Shown piece by piece: positions 42,465 to 52,097 of a stretch of DNA of 64,000 nt (positions are counted from its first letter, which is position 1; each line of letters begins with the position of its first letter). A program made the position numbers and the translations under genes. The notes under the pieces were generated by a model. The model searched no databases and had not been told where the DNA came from. It worked only from the letters and a program-made list of their open reading frames with translations. The DNA is from DATFQE01 sp963733845 (lineage in GTDB: Bacteria > Actinomycetota > Thermoleophilia > Gaiellales > Gaiellaceae): assembly GCA_963733845.1 (NCBI GenBank), contig CAVTEM010000007.1, forward strand, positions 1,204,715-1,268,714. Direction: 5' to 3'.

Positions 42465-43582
42465 TTGCGGATTCATCGTCTGGTGTCCACCCTCGTTGCG
42501 CTCGCGTTCGTCGGTCCTGCTCCTCGGCGCCGTCGGCTGCGGCGGCGACGACGACGACGATTCGGCGTCGGAGACGGTCGCGACCGAGACGAGCGGCGGC
42601 GACACGACTGCGAGCGAGACGGGCTCCATCCCCGAGGGCTACTCGGGTGTCGAGGCGGAGCCTGCCGACCGAGTACGACGCGCCGGAGATGCAGGACGGC
42701 ACGACCTGCAAGATCGGCTTCCAGAACCCGGTCGCCGCGAACGAGTTCCTCGGCTTCGTGCAGAAGGCCGTGATCGCGCAGGCCAGGCAGTACGGCTGCA
42801 CCGTCGTCGCTCTCGACGACGCGCTCAACCCGGACAAGCAGGTCTCGAACATGCAGCAGCTGCTCGGCCAGAACGTCGGCGCGATCATCTTCTATCCGCT
42901 CGACCCGAGGGCGACCCAGCCGGTGCTCAAGCGAGCCCAGACCCAGGGCGTCCCCGTGATCGCCATCGACGCGAGCTTCGGCAACACGGACCCGGTCCCC
43001 CTGATCGCGACGCAGGTGTGGCAGGGCAGGGACATCCAGGCGTTCCTGCAGGCGAACGCCCTGGCCGAGGAGAAGCCCGACGCCAAGGTCGGCCTGATCG
43101 GCATCGGGATTCCGGTGCCCGCGATCAAGTACCTCACCGAGCGGCAGAAGTTCTACTCGGAAGAGGAAGGCATGACCGTGATCGACACGCAGGACAACCC
43201 GTCCGACGACGTCACGGGAGGCGAGAAGGCGGGCAACGCGCTGCTGCAGCGCAACCAGGACGTCGACTCCGTGCTCGCCTACAACGACCCCTCCGCGCTC
43301 GGCGCGGTGATCGCGTCTCGCGCGACGGACCGGGACATCACCGTCGTCGGGCTGAACGGCTCGAGCGACGGCATCGAGGGCGTCAAGAGCGGCAGGCTCC
43401 TCGCGACGGTGCAGGTCGACCCGATCGGCATCGGCTCCCAGACGGCCGTGGCCGCCTACAGCCTGATCACGAAGCAGAACACGCCTCTGCCGGCGATCGT
43501 CATCCGCCCGGGCACCCTCGTGAACCAGGACAACGTCGAGGACATCCCGAGCTGGCAGGCGCAGCTGGACGAGCTCGGATAG
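42465..43582 (+). CDS. Sugar-type ABC importer receptor lipoprotein (RbsB family), two frame shifts
   Basis: A 371-aa receptor. TTG start with a strong Shine-Dalgarno; signal sequence RIHRLVSTLVALAFV then, after one extra G near 42513, VLLLGAVGCGGDDDDDS with a lipobox Cys. After an acidic linker one extra C near 42661 is skipped to enter the type I binding fold: CKIGFQNPVAANEFLGFVQK, GCTVVALDDALNPDKQVSNM, GVPVIAIDASF and NDPSALGAVIASRA. RbsB-family receptors bind sugars, but also purines, autoinducer-2 or other compounds; ligand unknown. Confidence 0.85.
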
Positions 43583-43592
43583 ACCTGCGGGA

Positions 43593-43622
43593 GCGGTGGG
43601 GCGGCCGACGCCGCCCCACCGC
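43593..43622 (+). terminator. Strong hairpin after the RbsB-type receptor gene
   Basis: GCGGTGGGGCGGC-CGAC-GCCGCCCCACCGC, a perfect 13-bp stem with a 4-nt loop, 11 nt after the receptor stop and 10 nt before the ATPase start. No T tract. It probably raises receptor expression over the rest of the operon. It rules out GTG 43596 as the ATPase start. Confidence 0.7.
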
Positions 43623-43631
43623 AGCGAGCAG

Positions 43632-45128
43632 ATGACCGGGGCTCCGTTCTTGCAGGCGACCGCGCTGCACAAGCGCTACGGGGGCGTCCACGCGCTCCGT
43701 GGCGCCCGCATCGCGGTCTTTCCCGGCGAGGTGCACGCGCTCGTCGGCGAGAACGGCTCGGGCAAGTCGACGTTGCTCGGAATCCTCTCGGGCCAGATCC
43801 GAGCCGACTCCGGCGAGGTCTCGCTGGCCGGCCGGCCAGCAGCGTTCCGCAGCCCCGCGGACGCGCTCCGCGGCGGGATCGCGACCGTGACGCAGGAGAC
43901 GACGTTGGCGCCCGACCTCTCGATCACGGAGAACGTCTTCCTGGGGCGCCGCATGGTGCGCCGGGGGCCCGTGATCCACTGGCGCGCGACCCGGCGGCGG
44001 GCGGTCGAGGCGCTGCTCCGGCTCGGGCTCGACGTCGATCCGTCACTGCCCGTTCGCCGGCTGCGCCCCGACCAGCAGCAGCTGGTCGAGATCGCTCGGG
44101 CGCTCACGATCGACGCGCGCGTCCTGGTGCTCGACGAGCCCACGAGCTCGCTCACCGACGACGAGGTGGCATCGCTGTTCGGACGCGTCCGGGCTCTGAG
44201 GGACGACGGGGTCGCGATCATCTTCGTCTCGCACCGGCTGCAGGAGGTGTTCGAGCTGGCGGATCGGATCACCGTGCTCCGCGACGGCCGGACCGTGGGC
44301 GAGGCGCCCGCGGCCGAGCTCGACCGGGCGAGGCTGATCCACCTCATGGTCGGGCGCGCCCTGGAGGAGATCGAGCCGCCGGCGGCGCAGGAGCACGAGG
44401 GCCGTCCCGTGCTGCGTGTGCGCGGGCTCACGCTCCCGCGGAGCCTCTCCGCAGTGGACCTCGACGTCGAGCCGGGCGAGATCGTCGGCCTCGCGGGACT
44501 GGTGGGCGCCGGCCGGAGCGAGCTGCTCGAGACGGTGTTCGGCCTTCACCGCCCGAGCGCCGGCAGCGTCGAGGTGGACGGTGCCCAGGCCTCGTTCCGC
44601 AGCCCGCGCCAGGCGATCCGCGGCGGGGTCGCGTTCGTGCCCGCCGACCGCAAGGTCCAGGGCCTCGTGCACGAGATGACCGTGCGCGAGAATCTCGTGA
44701 TGGCCTCGACGTCGCGCCTCGCCAGGCTCCGGCGTCCGGTCGCGCGACGGGAGCTACGCGTCGTGCGCGAGTCCTTCGAGGCGATGCGCATCCGTGCCGC
44801 ATCCTCCCGCGTCCCGGTCGCGACGCTCTCGGGCGGGAACCAGCAGAAGGTCGTCCTGGCGAAGTGGCTGGCGACGTCTCCTCGCGTGCTCATGCTCGAC
44901 GAGCCGACGCGGGGGGTGGACGTCGGTGCGAAGGCCGAGATCTACCAGCTGCTGTTCGACGCGGCGGAGCGCGGCCTGGGGATCCTCGTCTCCTCCTCCG
45001 AGAACCAGGAGCTGCTGACCCTGTGCGACCGGATTCTCGTGCTGTTCCGCGGCCGCATCGCCGCCGAGCTCTCACGCGAGGAGGCCACCGAGGCCAGGAT
45101 CGCTCACTTCGCCGGGGGCCACAGATGA
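43632..45128 (+). CDS. Sugar-type ABC importer ATPase (RbsA family, two nucleotide-binding domains)
   Basis: A 498-aa duplicated ATPase. First domain: Walker A LVGENGSGKSTLLGILSG, signature LRPDQQQLVEIARAL, Walker B VLVLDEPTSSL, and FVSHRLQEVFELAD. Second domain: degenerate P-loop GLAGLVGAGRSELLETVFG, signature TLSGGNQQKVVLAKWL and Walker B LMLDEPTRGVDVGAKAEIY. The typical RbsA/MglA pattern includes a non-canonical second Walker A. Start ATG 43632 follows the hairpin. ATGA overlap with the permease. Confidence 0.93.
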   Translation: MTGAPFLQATALHKRYGGVHALRGARIAVFPGEVHALVGENGSGKSTLLGILSGQIRADSGEVSLAGRPAAFRSPADALRGGIATVTQETTLAPDLSITENVFLGRRMVRRGPVIHWRATRRRAVEALLRLGLDVDPSLPVRRLRPDQQQLVEIARALTIDARVLVLDEPTSSLTDDEVASLFGRVRALRDDGVAIIFVSHRLQEVFELADRITVLRDGRTVGEAPAAELDRARLIHLMVGRALEEIEPPAAQEHEGRPVLRVRGLTLPRSLSAVDLDVEPGEIVGLAGLVGAGRSELLETVFGLHRPSAGSVEVDGAQASFRSPRQAIRGGVAFVPADRKVQGLVHEMTVRENLVMASTSRLARLRRPVARRELRVVRESFEAMRIRAASSRVPVATLSGGNQQKVVLAKWLATSPRVLMLDEPTRGVDVGAKAEIYQLLFDAAERGLGILVSSSENQELLTLCDRILVLFRGRIAAELSREEATEARIAHFAGGHR

Positions 45129-46205
45129 GCGCGGACGCGAGCGTGCAGCGAGCCGGAGCGGCAGAGCCTGGGCGGCCGGGCGGCCGGCGTGTGGTCGGCC
45201 TCGAACCGCTACGCGGTCGTGCTCCTGCTGCTGATCGGGATCTTCTGCTTCTTCTCGCTGACGCAGCCGGACTTCTTCTCCCGGGCGAACATCGAGAACC
45301 TGCTGACGGGCAGCTCGATCCTGTTCGTCGTCTCGATCGGGATGACGTTCGTCGTGCTCACGGGCGGGATCGACCTGTCCGTCGGCTCGCTGCTCGCGCT
45401 GTCGGGGATCATCCTCTCCGAGCTGTTCAACGACCTCGGGCTGCCGGCGCCGCTCGCCGTGCTGGGAACCTGCCTGGTCGCAGCCTTCCTCGGCGGGGCC
45501 GTCAACGGCGTGCTGATCGGCCGGCTCGGGCTCTCGTTCTTCGTCGTCACCCTCGGCACGCTGTCGATCTACCGCGGCCTCGTGAACATCTGGTCGGACA
45601 CCGAGACGACCTACATCACGTCGAGCTTCATCGACGGGATCGCGTTCGGCAAATTGCTCGGGATCCCGTATCCGATCTGGATCATGCTGGCGACGTACCT
45701 CGTCGCCCTCGTCGTCCTCCGCTGGACCTACTTCGGCAGGGACGTCTACGCGGTCGGTGGGAACATCACGGCGGCCCGCCTCTCCGGGATCAACGTCGCG
45801 CGGACGCTGATCATGGTCTACGCGATCGTCGGCCTCTGCGCCGGGATCGGCGGCGTGATCCAGGCGGCTCGGCTGGGCGCGGCCAGCCCGCTGGTCGGCG
45901 AGGCGACGCCTCTCGACGCCGCCGCGGCGGTTCTCCTCGGCGGCACGAGCTTCCTGGGCGGCGTGGGCGGCGTCACCGGGACGGCGGTGGGAGTGCTCTT
46001 CATCGGGACGCTGCAGAACGGCCTCTCCATCTCGGGCGTCTCGAGCTTCTGGCAGCAGGTCGTCACAGGCGTGATCCTGATCCTGGCGATCGCGATCGAC
46101 CGACTCCAGCAGACTCCGGGCGGACGGCTGCGAGGACTGAGAGGCTTCGGTCACGGGCCGACGTCCACGTCCGAACCAACGCTCGAGGAGGGGCCGACGA
46201 AGTGA
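45125..46205 (+). CDS. Sugar-type ABC importer permease (RbsC family), one frame shift
   Basis: A 359-aa membrane protein with about 9-10 hydrophobic segments: GMTFVVLTGGIDLSVGSLLA is the RbsC hallmark, then LGLSFFVVTLGTLSIYRGL and GRDVYAVGGNITAARLSGIN (cytoplasmic loop), and GGTSFLGGVGGVTGTAVGVL. The hydrophilic first ~20 codons lie in another frame; one extra base near 45178 must be skipped to join AAGVWSASNRYAVVL. GTGA overlap with the creatininase gene. Confidence 0.85.
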
Positions 46206-47006
46206 CCGGAACGCCGTACCTGGCCGATCTCACGTACACGAGGCTCCAGGAGATCCTCGACTCGCCGCGGGTGCCGGTACTGCTGTGGCCCGTCGGGTCG
46301 ACGGAGCCGCACGGGCCGCATTCGCCCCTGGCGACCGACCCGATCATCTCGATCGGGATCGCCGAACGCGTGGCGCGGCGCCTGACCGACGATCCCGAAC
46401 TGGCGGTGCTGATCCTGCCGACCCTCTCCTACGCCGTCACGCGCTACAGCGCGGGCTTCGCCGGTGCGATCCATGTCGAGTGAGGACACGCTCAGGAGCA
46501 TGATCGTGGACGTGTGCGCGTCGCTGGCGGGCCAGGGCTTCCCGCACGTGGTGCTCGTGAACAACCACTTCGAGCCCGAGCACGTCCAGACGCTCCACCG
46601 CGCCCTCGACGAGCTGGACGAGCGGGGGATCCGCGCCGGCTACCTCGACCTGACGCGGCGCGAGCGCGCGCAGAAGCTCACCGACGAGTTCAAGCTCGGC
46701 GAGTGCCACGCGGGGCGCTACGAGACCTCGCTCGTGCTCGCCCAGGCGCCGGAGCTCGTCGACCGCGACGCCATGGCGCGGCTTCCCTACGTCGGTGTCA
46801 GCCTGCCCGAGGTGATCTCGGCCGGCCTGAAGGACTTCCGCGACATGGGCCTCGCGGAGGCCTATTGCGGCGCGCCCGCGGAGGCGACCGTCGAGGAAGG
46901 CGAGGCGACGTACGAGACGCTCGCGGACATGACGATCGAGCTCATCCGCGCGCTCGTCGACGGCACAGGCGGACGCGATCGATCGGGGCTCTTCGGCCGT
47001 GTGTGA
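46202..47006 (+). CDS. Creatininase family amidohydrolase, one frame shift
   Basis: A 267-aa protein once one G near 46478 is skipped. Family motifs: VLLWPVGSTEPHGPHSPLAT (metal Glu and His; family P.GS.EQHGPHLP..TD), then the TDP metal Asp, YSAGFAGAIHVSEDTL, LVNNHFEPEHVQTLH (family N.HGGN variant: NNHFE, here lacking GGN) and AHAGRYETSLVLAQAP (family HAGE.ETS; Glu in the usual HAGE place is Arg, a notable difference). It hydrolyses cyclic amides; creatinine and related lactams are known substrates. It sits directly after the RbsC-type permease and 27 nt before hydantoinase B. Confidence 0.84.
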
Positions 47007-47033
47007 GTCGACCGACCGAGGAGGATGACGCCG

Positions 47034-49175
47034 ATGGCCTCGACCACCGTCGACCCCGTCACCTTCGAGATCATCCGGCACAAGCTCTACGGCGTGATGG
47101 ACGAGGCGATCATCGCGCTCGAGAACGTCTCGGGCTCGCCGATCACGAACGAAGGCCACGACCTGATGGCTTCGCTCTACAAGGCCGACGGCGGCCTGAT
47201 GGTCGGGGGCGTCGGCTTCCTCCACCACCTGACGAGCGCGGCGCAGGCCGTGAAGCACATCCTGGCCACCTACGCCGACGATCCTGGGATCAACGAGGAC
47301 GACGTCTACTTCCTCAACGACTCCTACACGGCCGCCTTGCATCCGCCGGACGTCTACCTGATCTCGCCGATCCACTTCGAGGGGCGCCTGACCGGCTTCG
47401 CGGCCAACTTCGTCCACGTGACCGACATCGGCGCGATCGACCCCGGCGGCTTCTCGCCGAGCGCGCGCGACAACTACCAGGAGGGCTTCCAGTCGAAGGG
47501 CCTGAAGCTCGTCGAGGGTGGCCGCATGCGCCGTGACGTCCTCGACACGTTCCTGAACATGGTGCGCGACCCGGGCATGACCCAGCTCGACCTCAGGTCG
47601 CAGCTCGCGGCCAACCACGTCGCCAAGCAGCGGATGCTCGAGCTCTATGCCGACTACGGCGCCGACGTCGTCGAGGCGGTCTCAGAGGAGCTGATCCGCC
47701 AGTCCGAGCAGCTCGTGCGCAACCGCCTCTCGGAGCTCCCGGACGGCGAGTGGCGTGCCCGCGAGTACATCGACATGCCCGACGCGAACGCGAAGGTCGA
47801 GCTGACCGCGATCAAGGAGGGCGACACCCTCACCTACGACTTCACCGGCTCGAGCCCGCAGACAGAGCTGGGCGTGAACTGCTCGTACTGGGCGACCTGG
47901 GGCGGCCTGTTCGCGCCGATCTTCCCGCTGCTCGCATGGGACGTCACCTGGAACGAGGGCGTCACGCGCCCGATCAAGCTGATCGCGCCCGAGGGAACGA
48001 TCGTGAACTGCATCCGGCCGGCGCCGATCTCGATCGCCACCGTGGGGACGATCCAGATCGTCAACAACCTCTCGACGCTCGCGCTCTCGAAGCTGTTCGG
48101 CGCGAGCGAGCGGCACGCCGATCGTGCCACCGCGGTGTGGCACGGGAGCCACGCACACGTCGAGACGCACGGGTTCACCGCGGAGGGAGAGTTCTTCGTC
48201 GCCCCGCTGACCGACACGTTCTGCGGCGCCGCCGGCGCTCGTGCCTTCGCCGACGGCGTCGACCTCGGCGGCGAGATCCCGAACATCGTCTCCCGCTGGG
48301 CGAACGTCGAGAGCCAGGAGTTGAACACGCCGATCCGCTATCTGTTCCGCCGCGCGGTGCCCGACTCCGGCGGCCCGGGCAAGTACCGCGGCGGTGTCTG
48401 TCACGAGTACGCATTCGTCCCGAACGGGACGAGCGGCCCGATGGGGCTCGTGCTCTTCGGCAAGGGCACCCGTGCCCCGATGAGCCTCGGCCTCTTCGGC
48501 GGCTACCCCGGCTGCAACGTCGGCTACACGACCTTCCGCAGGGGCAACGTCGACGAGCTCCCGGATCGGCTGGAGGCGCTGCGCGGCGAGGAGCAGTTCG
48601 ATCAGTCCTGGGGTCACGTCGAGCTCGACGAGGGCGACATCCAGTACGTCCGCTTCATGGGCGGTGGGGGCTACGGCGACCCGATCGACCGCGATCCCGA
48701 GCTCGTGCTCAGAGGACGTCCAGGCGGGCCTCGTCACCGACGGGCCGGCGTGGGACATCTACGGGGTCGTCCTGGATGGGGAAGCGGTGGACGTCGACGC
48801 GACGCAGGCGAGGCGCCGCGAGCTGCGCTCCGAGCGGGTGGGGCGGGAGCTGACGCCGCCCGACGTGCGGACCGACGTGCCTCGCACCGGGCATGCGGCT
48901 GTCCGAGTACCTGCAGCGCACCGACGGCCGGGGCGACGCAGTGCACCTGGTGCGGGCTCGAGGTCGCTCCCGCGGGTGAGGACTGGAAGGACCACGCCGC
49001 CCTCCGCCGGCTTCCGGTGGAGCGTGCGGGTCCGCTTCGGACGGCGGCGGGCGAGTTCTTCCTGGTCGAGGCCTGCTGTCCCGGCTGCGGCACGCTGCTC
49101 GACACCGAGCTCGCCGCCGGCGACGACGGGCACCTGCACGACCGCGTCCGCAGCTGGCCCGGGGTCGATGCCTAG
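47034..49175 (+). CDS. Hydantoinase B / oxoprolinase family subunit with C-terminal zinc ribbon, three frame shifts
   Basis: About 712 aa. Start at the second ATG because GAGGAGG is spaced 9 nt from it and too close to ATG 47025. N-terminal HyuB signature TFEIIRHKLYGVMDEAI; NDSYTAALHPPDVYLISPI; DFTGSSPQTELGVNCSYWAT; PGKYRGGVCHEYAF. Extra bases near 48711, 48890 and 48931 must be skipped to continue through DVQAGLVTDGPAWDIYGV, RLSEYLQRTDGR and a ribbon with CTWC and CCPGC. This tail resembles acetone/acetophenone carboxylase small subunits; read without the second skip it would be a separate gene from ATG 48893. ATP-dependent opening or carboxylation with HyuA is inferred. Confidence 0.82.
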   Translation: MASTTVDPVTFEIIRHKLYGVMDEAIIALENVSGSPITNEGHDLMASLYKADGGLMVGGVGFLHHLTSAAQAVKHILATYADDPGINEDDVYFLNDSYTAALHPPDVYLISPIHFEGRLTGFAANFVHVTDIGAIDPGGFSPSARDNYQEGFQSKGLKLVEGGRMRRDVLDTFLNMVRDPGMTQLDLRSQLAANHVAKQRMLELYADYGADVVEAVSEELIRQSEQLVRNRLSELPDGEWRAREYIDMPDANAKVELTAIKEGDTLTYDFTGSSPQTELGVNCSYWATWGGLFAPIFPLLAWDVTWNEGVTRPIKLIAPEGTIVNCIRPAPISIATVGTIQIVNNLSTLALSKLFGASERHADRATAVWHGSHAHVETHGFTAEGEFFVAPLTDTFCGAAGARAFADGVDLGGEIPNIVSRWANVESQELNTPIRYLFRRAVPDSGGPGKYRGGVCHEYAFVPNGTSGPMGLVLFGKGTRAPMSLGLFGGYPGCNVGYTTFRRGNVDELPDRLEALRGEEQFDQSWGHVELDEGDIQYVRFMGGGGYGDPIDRDPELVLRGRPGGPRHRRAGVGHLRGRPGWGSGGRRRDAGEAPRAALRAGGAGADAARRADRRASHRACGCPSTCSAPTAGATQCTWCGLEVAPAGEDWKDHAALRRLPVERAGPLRTAAGEFFLVEACCPGCGTLLDTELAAGDDGHLHDRVRSWPGVDA

Positions 49176-51275
49176 TGGAGTACGTGGTCGGCATCGACAT
49201 CGGCGGGACGTGCACCGACTGCGTCGTCGTGGACGGCGACGGGACCGTCACCCTGGGGAAGGCGTTCTCGACCCCGCCCGACTTCTCGGTCGGGATCCTC
49301 GATGCCCTCGGGATCGCCGCCGAGCAGCTCGGCGCCGACGCGGGTGAGCTGCTGGCGGGCACCGGGCTCTTCCTCCACTCCTCGACGGTGGCCGAGAACG
49401 CCGTGGTCGACGGGACGCTCGCACGTGCGGGCGTGATCACCACCCGTGGCTTCGAGGACACGCTCTTCGCGATGCGAGGCGGCTACGGCCGCTGGTCCGG
49501 CCTGACCGAGGACGAGAAGCGCAACCCGGTCGAAACGGACAAGCCGCCGCCGATCGTCCCGCGCGAAGCTGATCGTCGGAATCGCGGAACGCACGGACGC
49601 GAGCGGCGAGGTGAAGAGCGCGGCGACCGACGACGAGATCGAGCAGGCCGTGCAGGCGCTCGTCGCGCAGGAGGTCGATGCGATCGGCGTGAGCACGCTG
49701 TGGTCGTTCGCCAACCCGGACACGGAGCGCCAGGTCGCCGAGGTCGTCAAGCGCATCGCCCCGGACGCCTTCCTCACGCTCTCGCACGAGATCGCGCCGG
49801 TCGTGGGCGAGTACGAGCGCACCTCGACGACGGCGCTGAACGCGCGCCTCGGGCCGGTCGTCCAGGGCTACCTCGCCAACCTGCGCGCCAAGCTGACGGA
49901 GCACGGCTTCGCCGGCCAGCTGCTCGTCGCCCAGGCCTACGGCGGGCTGCTGCCGGTGGACGAGGCGGCGACCCGCCCGGTCGGGATGATCGAATCCGGC
50001 CCCGTCAGCGGGCTCGTCGGCTCGCAGAGCCTCGGGGAGCAGCTCGGGCTGCGAAACATCATCGCCGCGGACATGGGGGGCACCACGTTCAAGGTGGGCA
50101 CGGTGCGCGAGGGGTTGATCGAGTACCAGCGCGAGTCGCTCGTCCTCCGCTACCACTACGCGCTGCCGAAGATGGACGTCGTCTCGCTCGGGCTGGCCGG
50201 CGGCAGCATCATCTCCGTCGACGAGCGCACGGGTACGCCGCGCATCGGCCCGAGGAGCGCCGGCTCGTACCCGGGCCCGATCTGCTACGCGCACGGCGGC
50301 GAGGAGCCGACGGTGACGGACGTCGACGCGATCCTCGGCTACCTCAACCCGAGCTACTTCCTCGGCGGGCGCGCGGAGCTGGACATCGCGAAGGCCCGGA
50401 GGCTCTTCGAGGCGAAGGTTGCGGAGCCGCTCGGGCTCGACGTGGTCGCGGCGGCGGCGGCGATGTACAAGCTGGCGAACAGCCTCTTCTACGACCTGCT
50501 GCACAAGACGACGGTGCAGCGCGGGCTCGACCCGCGCCGCTTCGCGCTCTTCTCCTTCGGCGGCACGGCGGGCATGCACGTCGGCGCCTACGGGGAGGAT
50601 CTCGGCGTCTCCACGATCGTGATCCCGCACTCGGCCTCGGTCCACGGCGCCTTCGGCCTCGTCATGTCCGACATCGCCCACGAGGACCAGATCACCCGGC
50701 CGCTCCGCGCTCCTTTCGATCTCGGCGCGATCGAGGAGAGCTACGCCCTGCTCGAGGAGCGCATCACGCAGCAGCTCGAGGCGGAGGGCTTCGACCGCAG
50801 CCAGATGCGGCTCCACCGCGCTGTCGACATGCGCTACCGCCGCCAGGTTCACATCGTGACCTCCCCCTTCGTGGGCGACGACATCAGCGCTCACTCGCTC
50901 GACGAGACGATCGACCTGTTCGAGCGCCTCTACGAGGAGAAGTACGGGCCGCAGTCGGCCTACCGGGAGGCGGGGATCGAGCTCGTGAGCTTCCGCGTCC
51001 GCGGCGTCGGGGTCGTGAGCAAGCCGGAGCTCCACGTGGAGGCGCTCGGCGAGGAGGATCCGGCGGAGGCTCTGGTCGAGCGTGTCGAGGCCTGGGTGGA
51101 CAAGGCCGGCGAGCTGCAGGAGGTTCCCGGCTACGACTTCGAGCGTCTACGTCCCGGCAATGTGGTCCCCGGTCCCGCGATCGTCTGGACGCCGATCACG
51201 ACGCTCGTGATTCCGCCCGGCCAGGCAGCGCGGCTGGACGAGCACCGCAATCTCGTGCTCTCGGTCACCGGCTGA
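49175..51275 (+). CDS. Hydantoinase A / oxoprolinase family subunit (ATP-binding), one frame shift
   Basis: A 699-aa HyuA-type subunit of the actin/Hsp70 ATPase fold. Phosphate 1 is VVGIDIGGTCTDCVVVDGDG at the start, then FLHSSTVAENAVVDGTLARA. One extra G near 49564 is skipped to reach KLIVGIAER; NIIAADMGGTTFKVGTVREG is phosphate 2 and FSFGGTAGMHVG the adenosine motif. N-methylhydantoinase, 5-oxoprolinase and acetone/acetophenone carboxylase subunits share this layout. GTG start overlaps the HyuB stop (TAG/GTG). Confidence 0.88.
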
Positions 51276-51353
51276 TTCCCGCCGCCGGGTTCCCTTCTAC
51301 CCCGCGTGGTGCGAGAATCGCCCAGTGGATGCGGCAGGGGTGACCTCGAACTG

Positions 51354-52097
51354 ATGCGCGGCTTCGTCGTCTCGGAGCAGGCTGTCGAAAGCCATGCCGA
51401 CGCCGGGGACACGGCTGCCGTGAAGGTGACGATCGACAGCACCTCGGGCTCCGAGCGCCTCGTGCAGCGGCTGATTCGCTGTGCTCCGGGACGATCGCGA
51501 CCGCGGGCCCTCGAGGGAGTCCAGGAGATTCTCTTCGTCGTGTCCGGGCAGGGTGCGCTCGTCCTCGACGGCCGCGCCCACGACCTCGAGCCGGATACGG
51601 GCGCCTACGTCGCGGCCGGGGAGAGCTTCGAGCTCGACAACCCGGGGCCCGACGAGCTCGTCGTCCTCGCCGTCAGCGCTCCGCAGGAGGAGTCCTCGCC
51701 CGGCTCCGAGCAGCGGACGGTCCGGTACGAGGACCGGCCCACGCTTCCCGCCGGCGGCGACCGCAAGTTCAGCTACCTCGTCGACCACGACATCGGCTCC
51801 CGGGACGTAACGCAGTTCCTCGGCGAGATCGCACCCGGGCGTGCGCCCGATCACAGCCACGTCTACGACGAGGTCATTTACGTCATAGAGGGTGAGGGCA
51901 AGTTGCATCTCGACGGAACAGTGACGGCGATTGCCGGCGGCTCATGCATCTACTTGCCGCCTTTGGTCGAACACTGTCTCGAGAACAGCGGCAATCACCC
52001 GATGCGCGTGCTGGGGGTCTTCCACCCTGCAGGCGACCCGGCCTCGCGGGCCTACGAGGCAACGCAAGAGCAGTCATCTAAGGGAGGAAGAGCATGA
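51354..52097 (+). CDS. Cupin-domain protein (bicupin)
   Basis: A 247-aa protein. The N-terminal cupin half has GVQEILFVVSGQGALVLDGR and GAYVAAGESFELDNPGPDEL but lost most metal His residues; the C-terminal half is typical, PDHSHVYDEVIYVIEGEGKL and SCIYLPPLVEHCLENSGN with a full His/Glu/His set. One metal site is likely. Isomerase, dioxygenase or ligand-binding role in the array is unclear. The ATG at 51354 is preferred over an upstream GTG that lacks homologous sequence. ATGA overlap with the next gene. Confidence 0.82.
   Translation: MRGFVVSEQAVESHADAGDTAAVKVTIDSTSGSERLVQRLIRCAPGRSRPRALEGVQEILFVVSGQGALVLDGRAHDLEPDTGAYVAAGESFELDNPGPDELVVLAVSAPQEESSPGSEQRTVRYEDRPTLPAGGDRKFSYLVDHDIGSRDVTQFLGEIAPGRAPDHSHVYDEVIYVIEGEGKLHLDGTVTAIAGGSCIYLPPLVEHCLENSGNHPMRVLGVFHPAGDPASRAYEATQEQSSKGGRA

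Noticed and set aside
43596..43631. GTG start at 43596 for the RbsA-type ATPase
   Set aside because: It falls inside the 13-bp hairpin and adds 12 residues unlike the family; ATG 43632 fits better.
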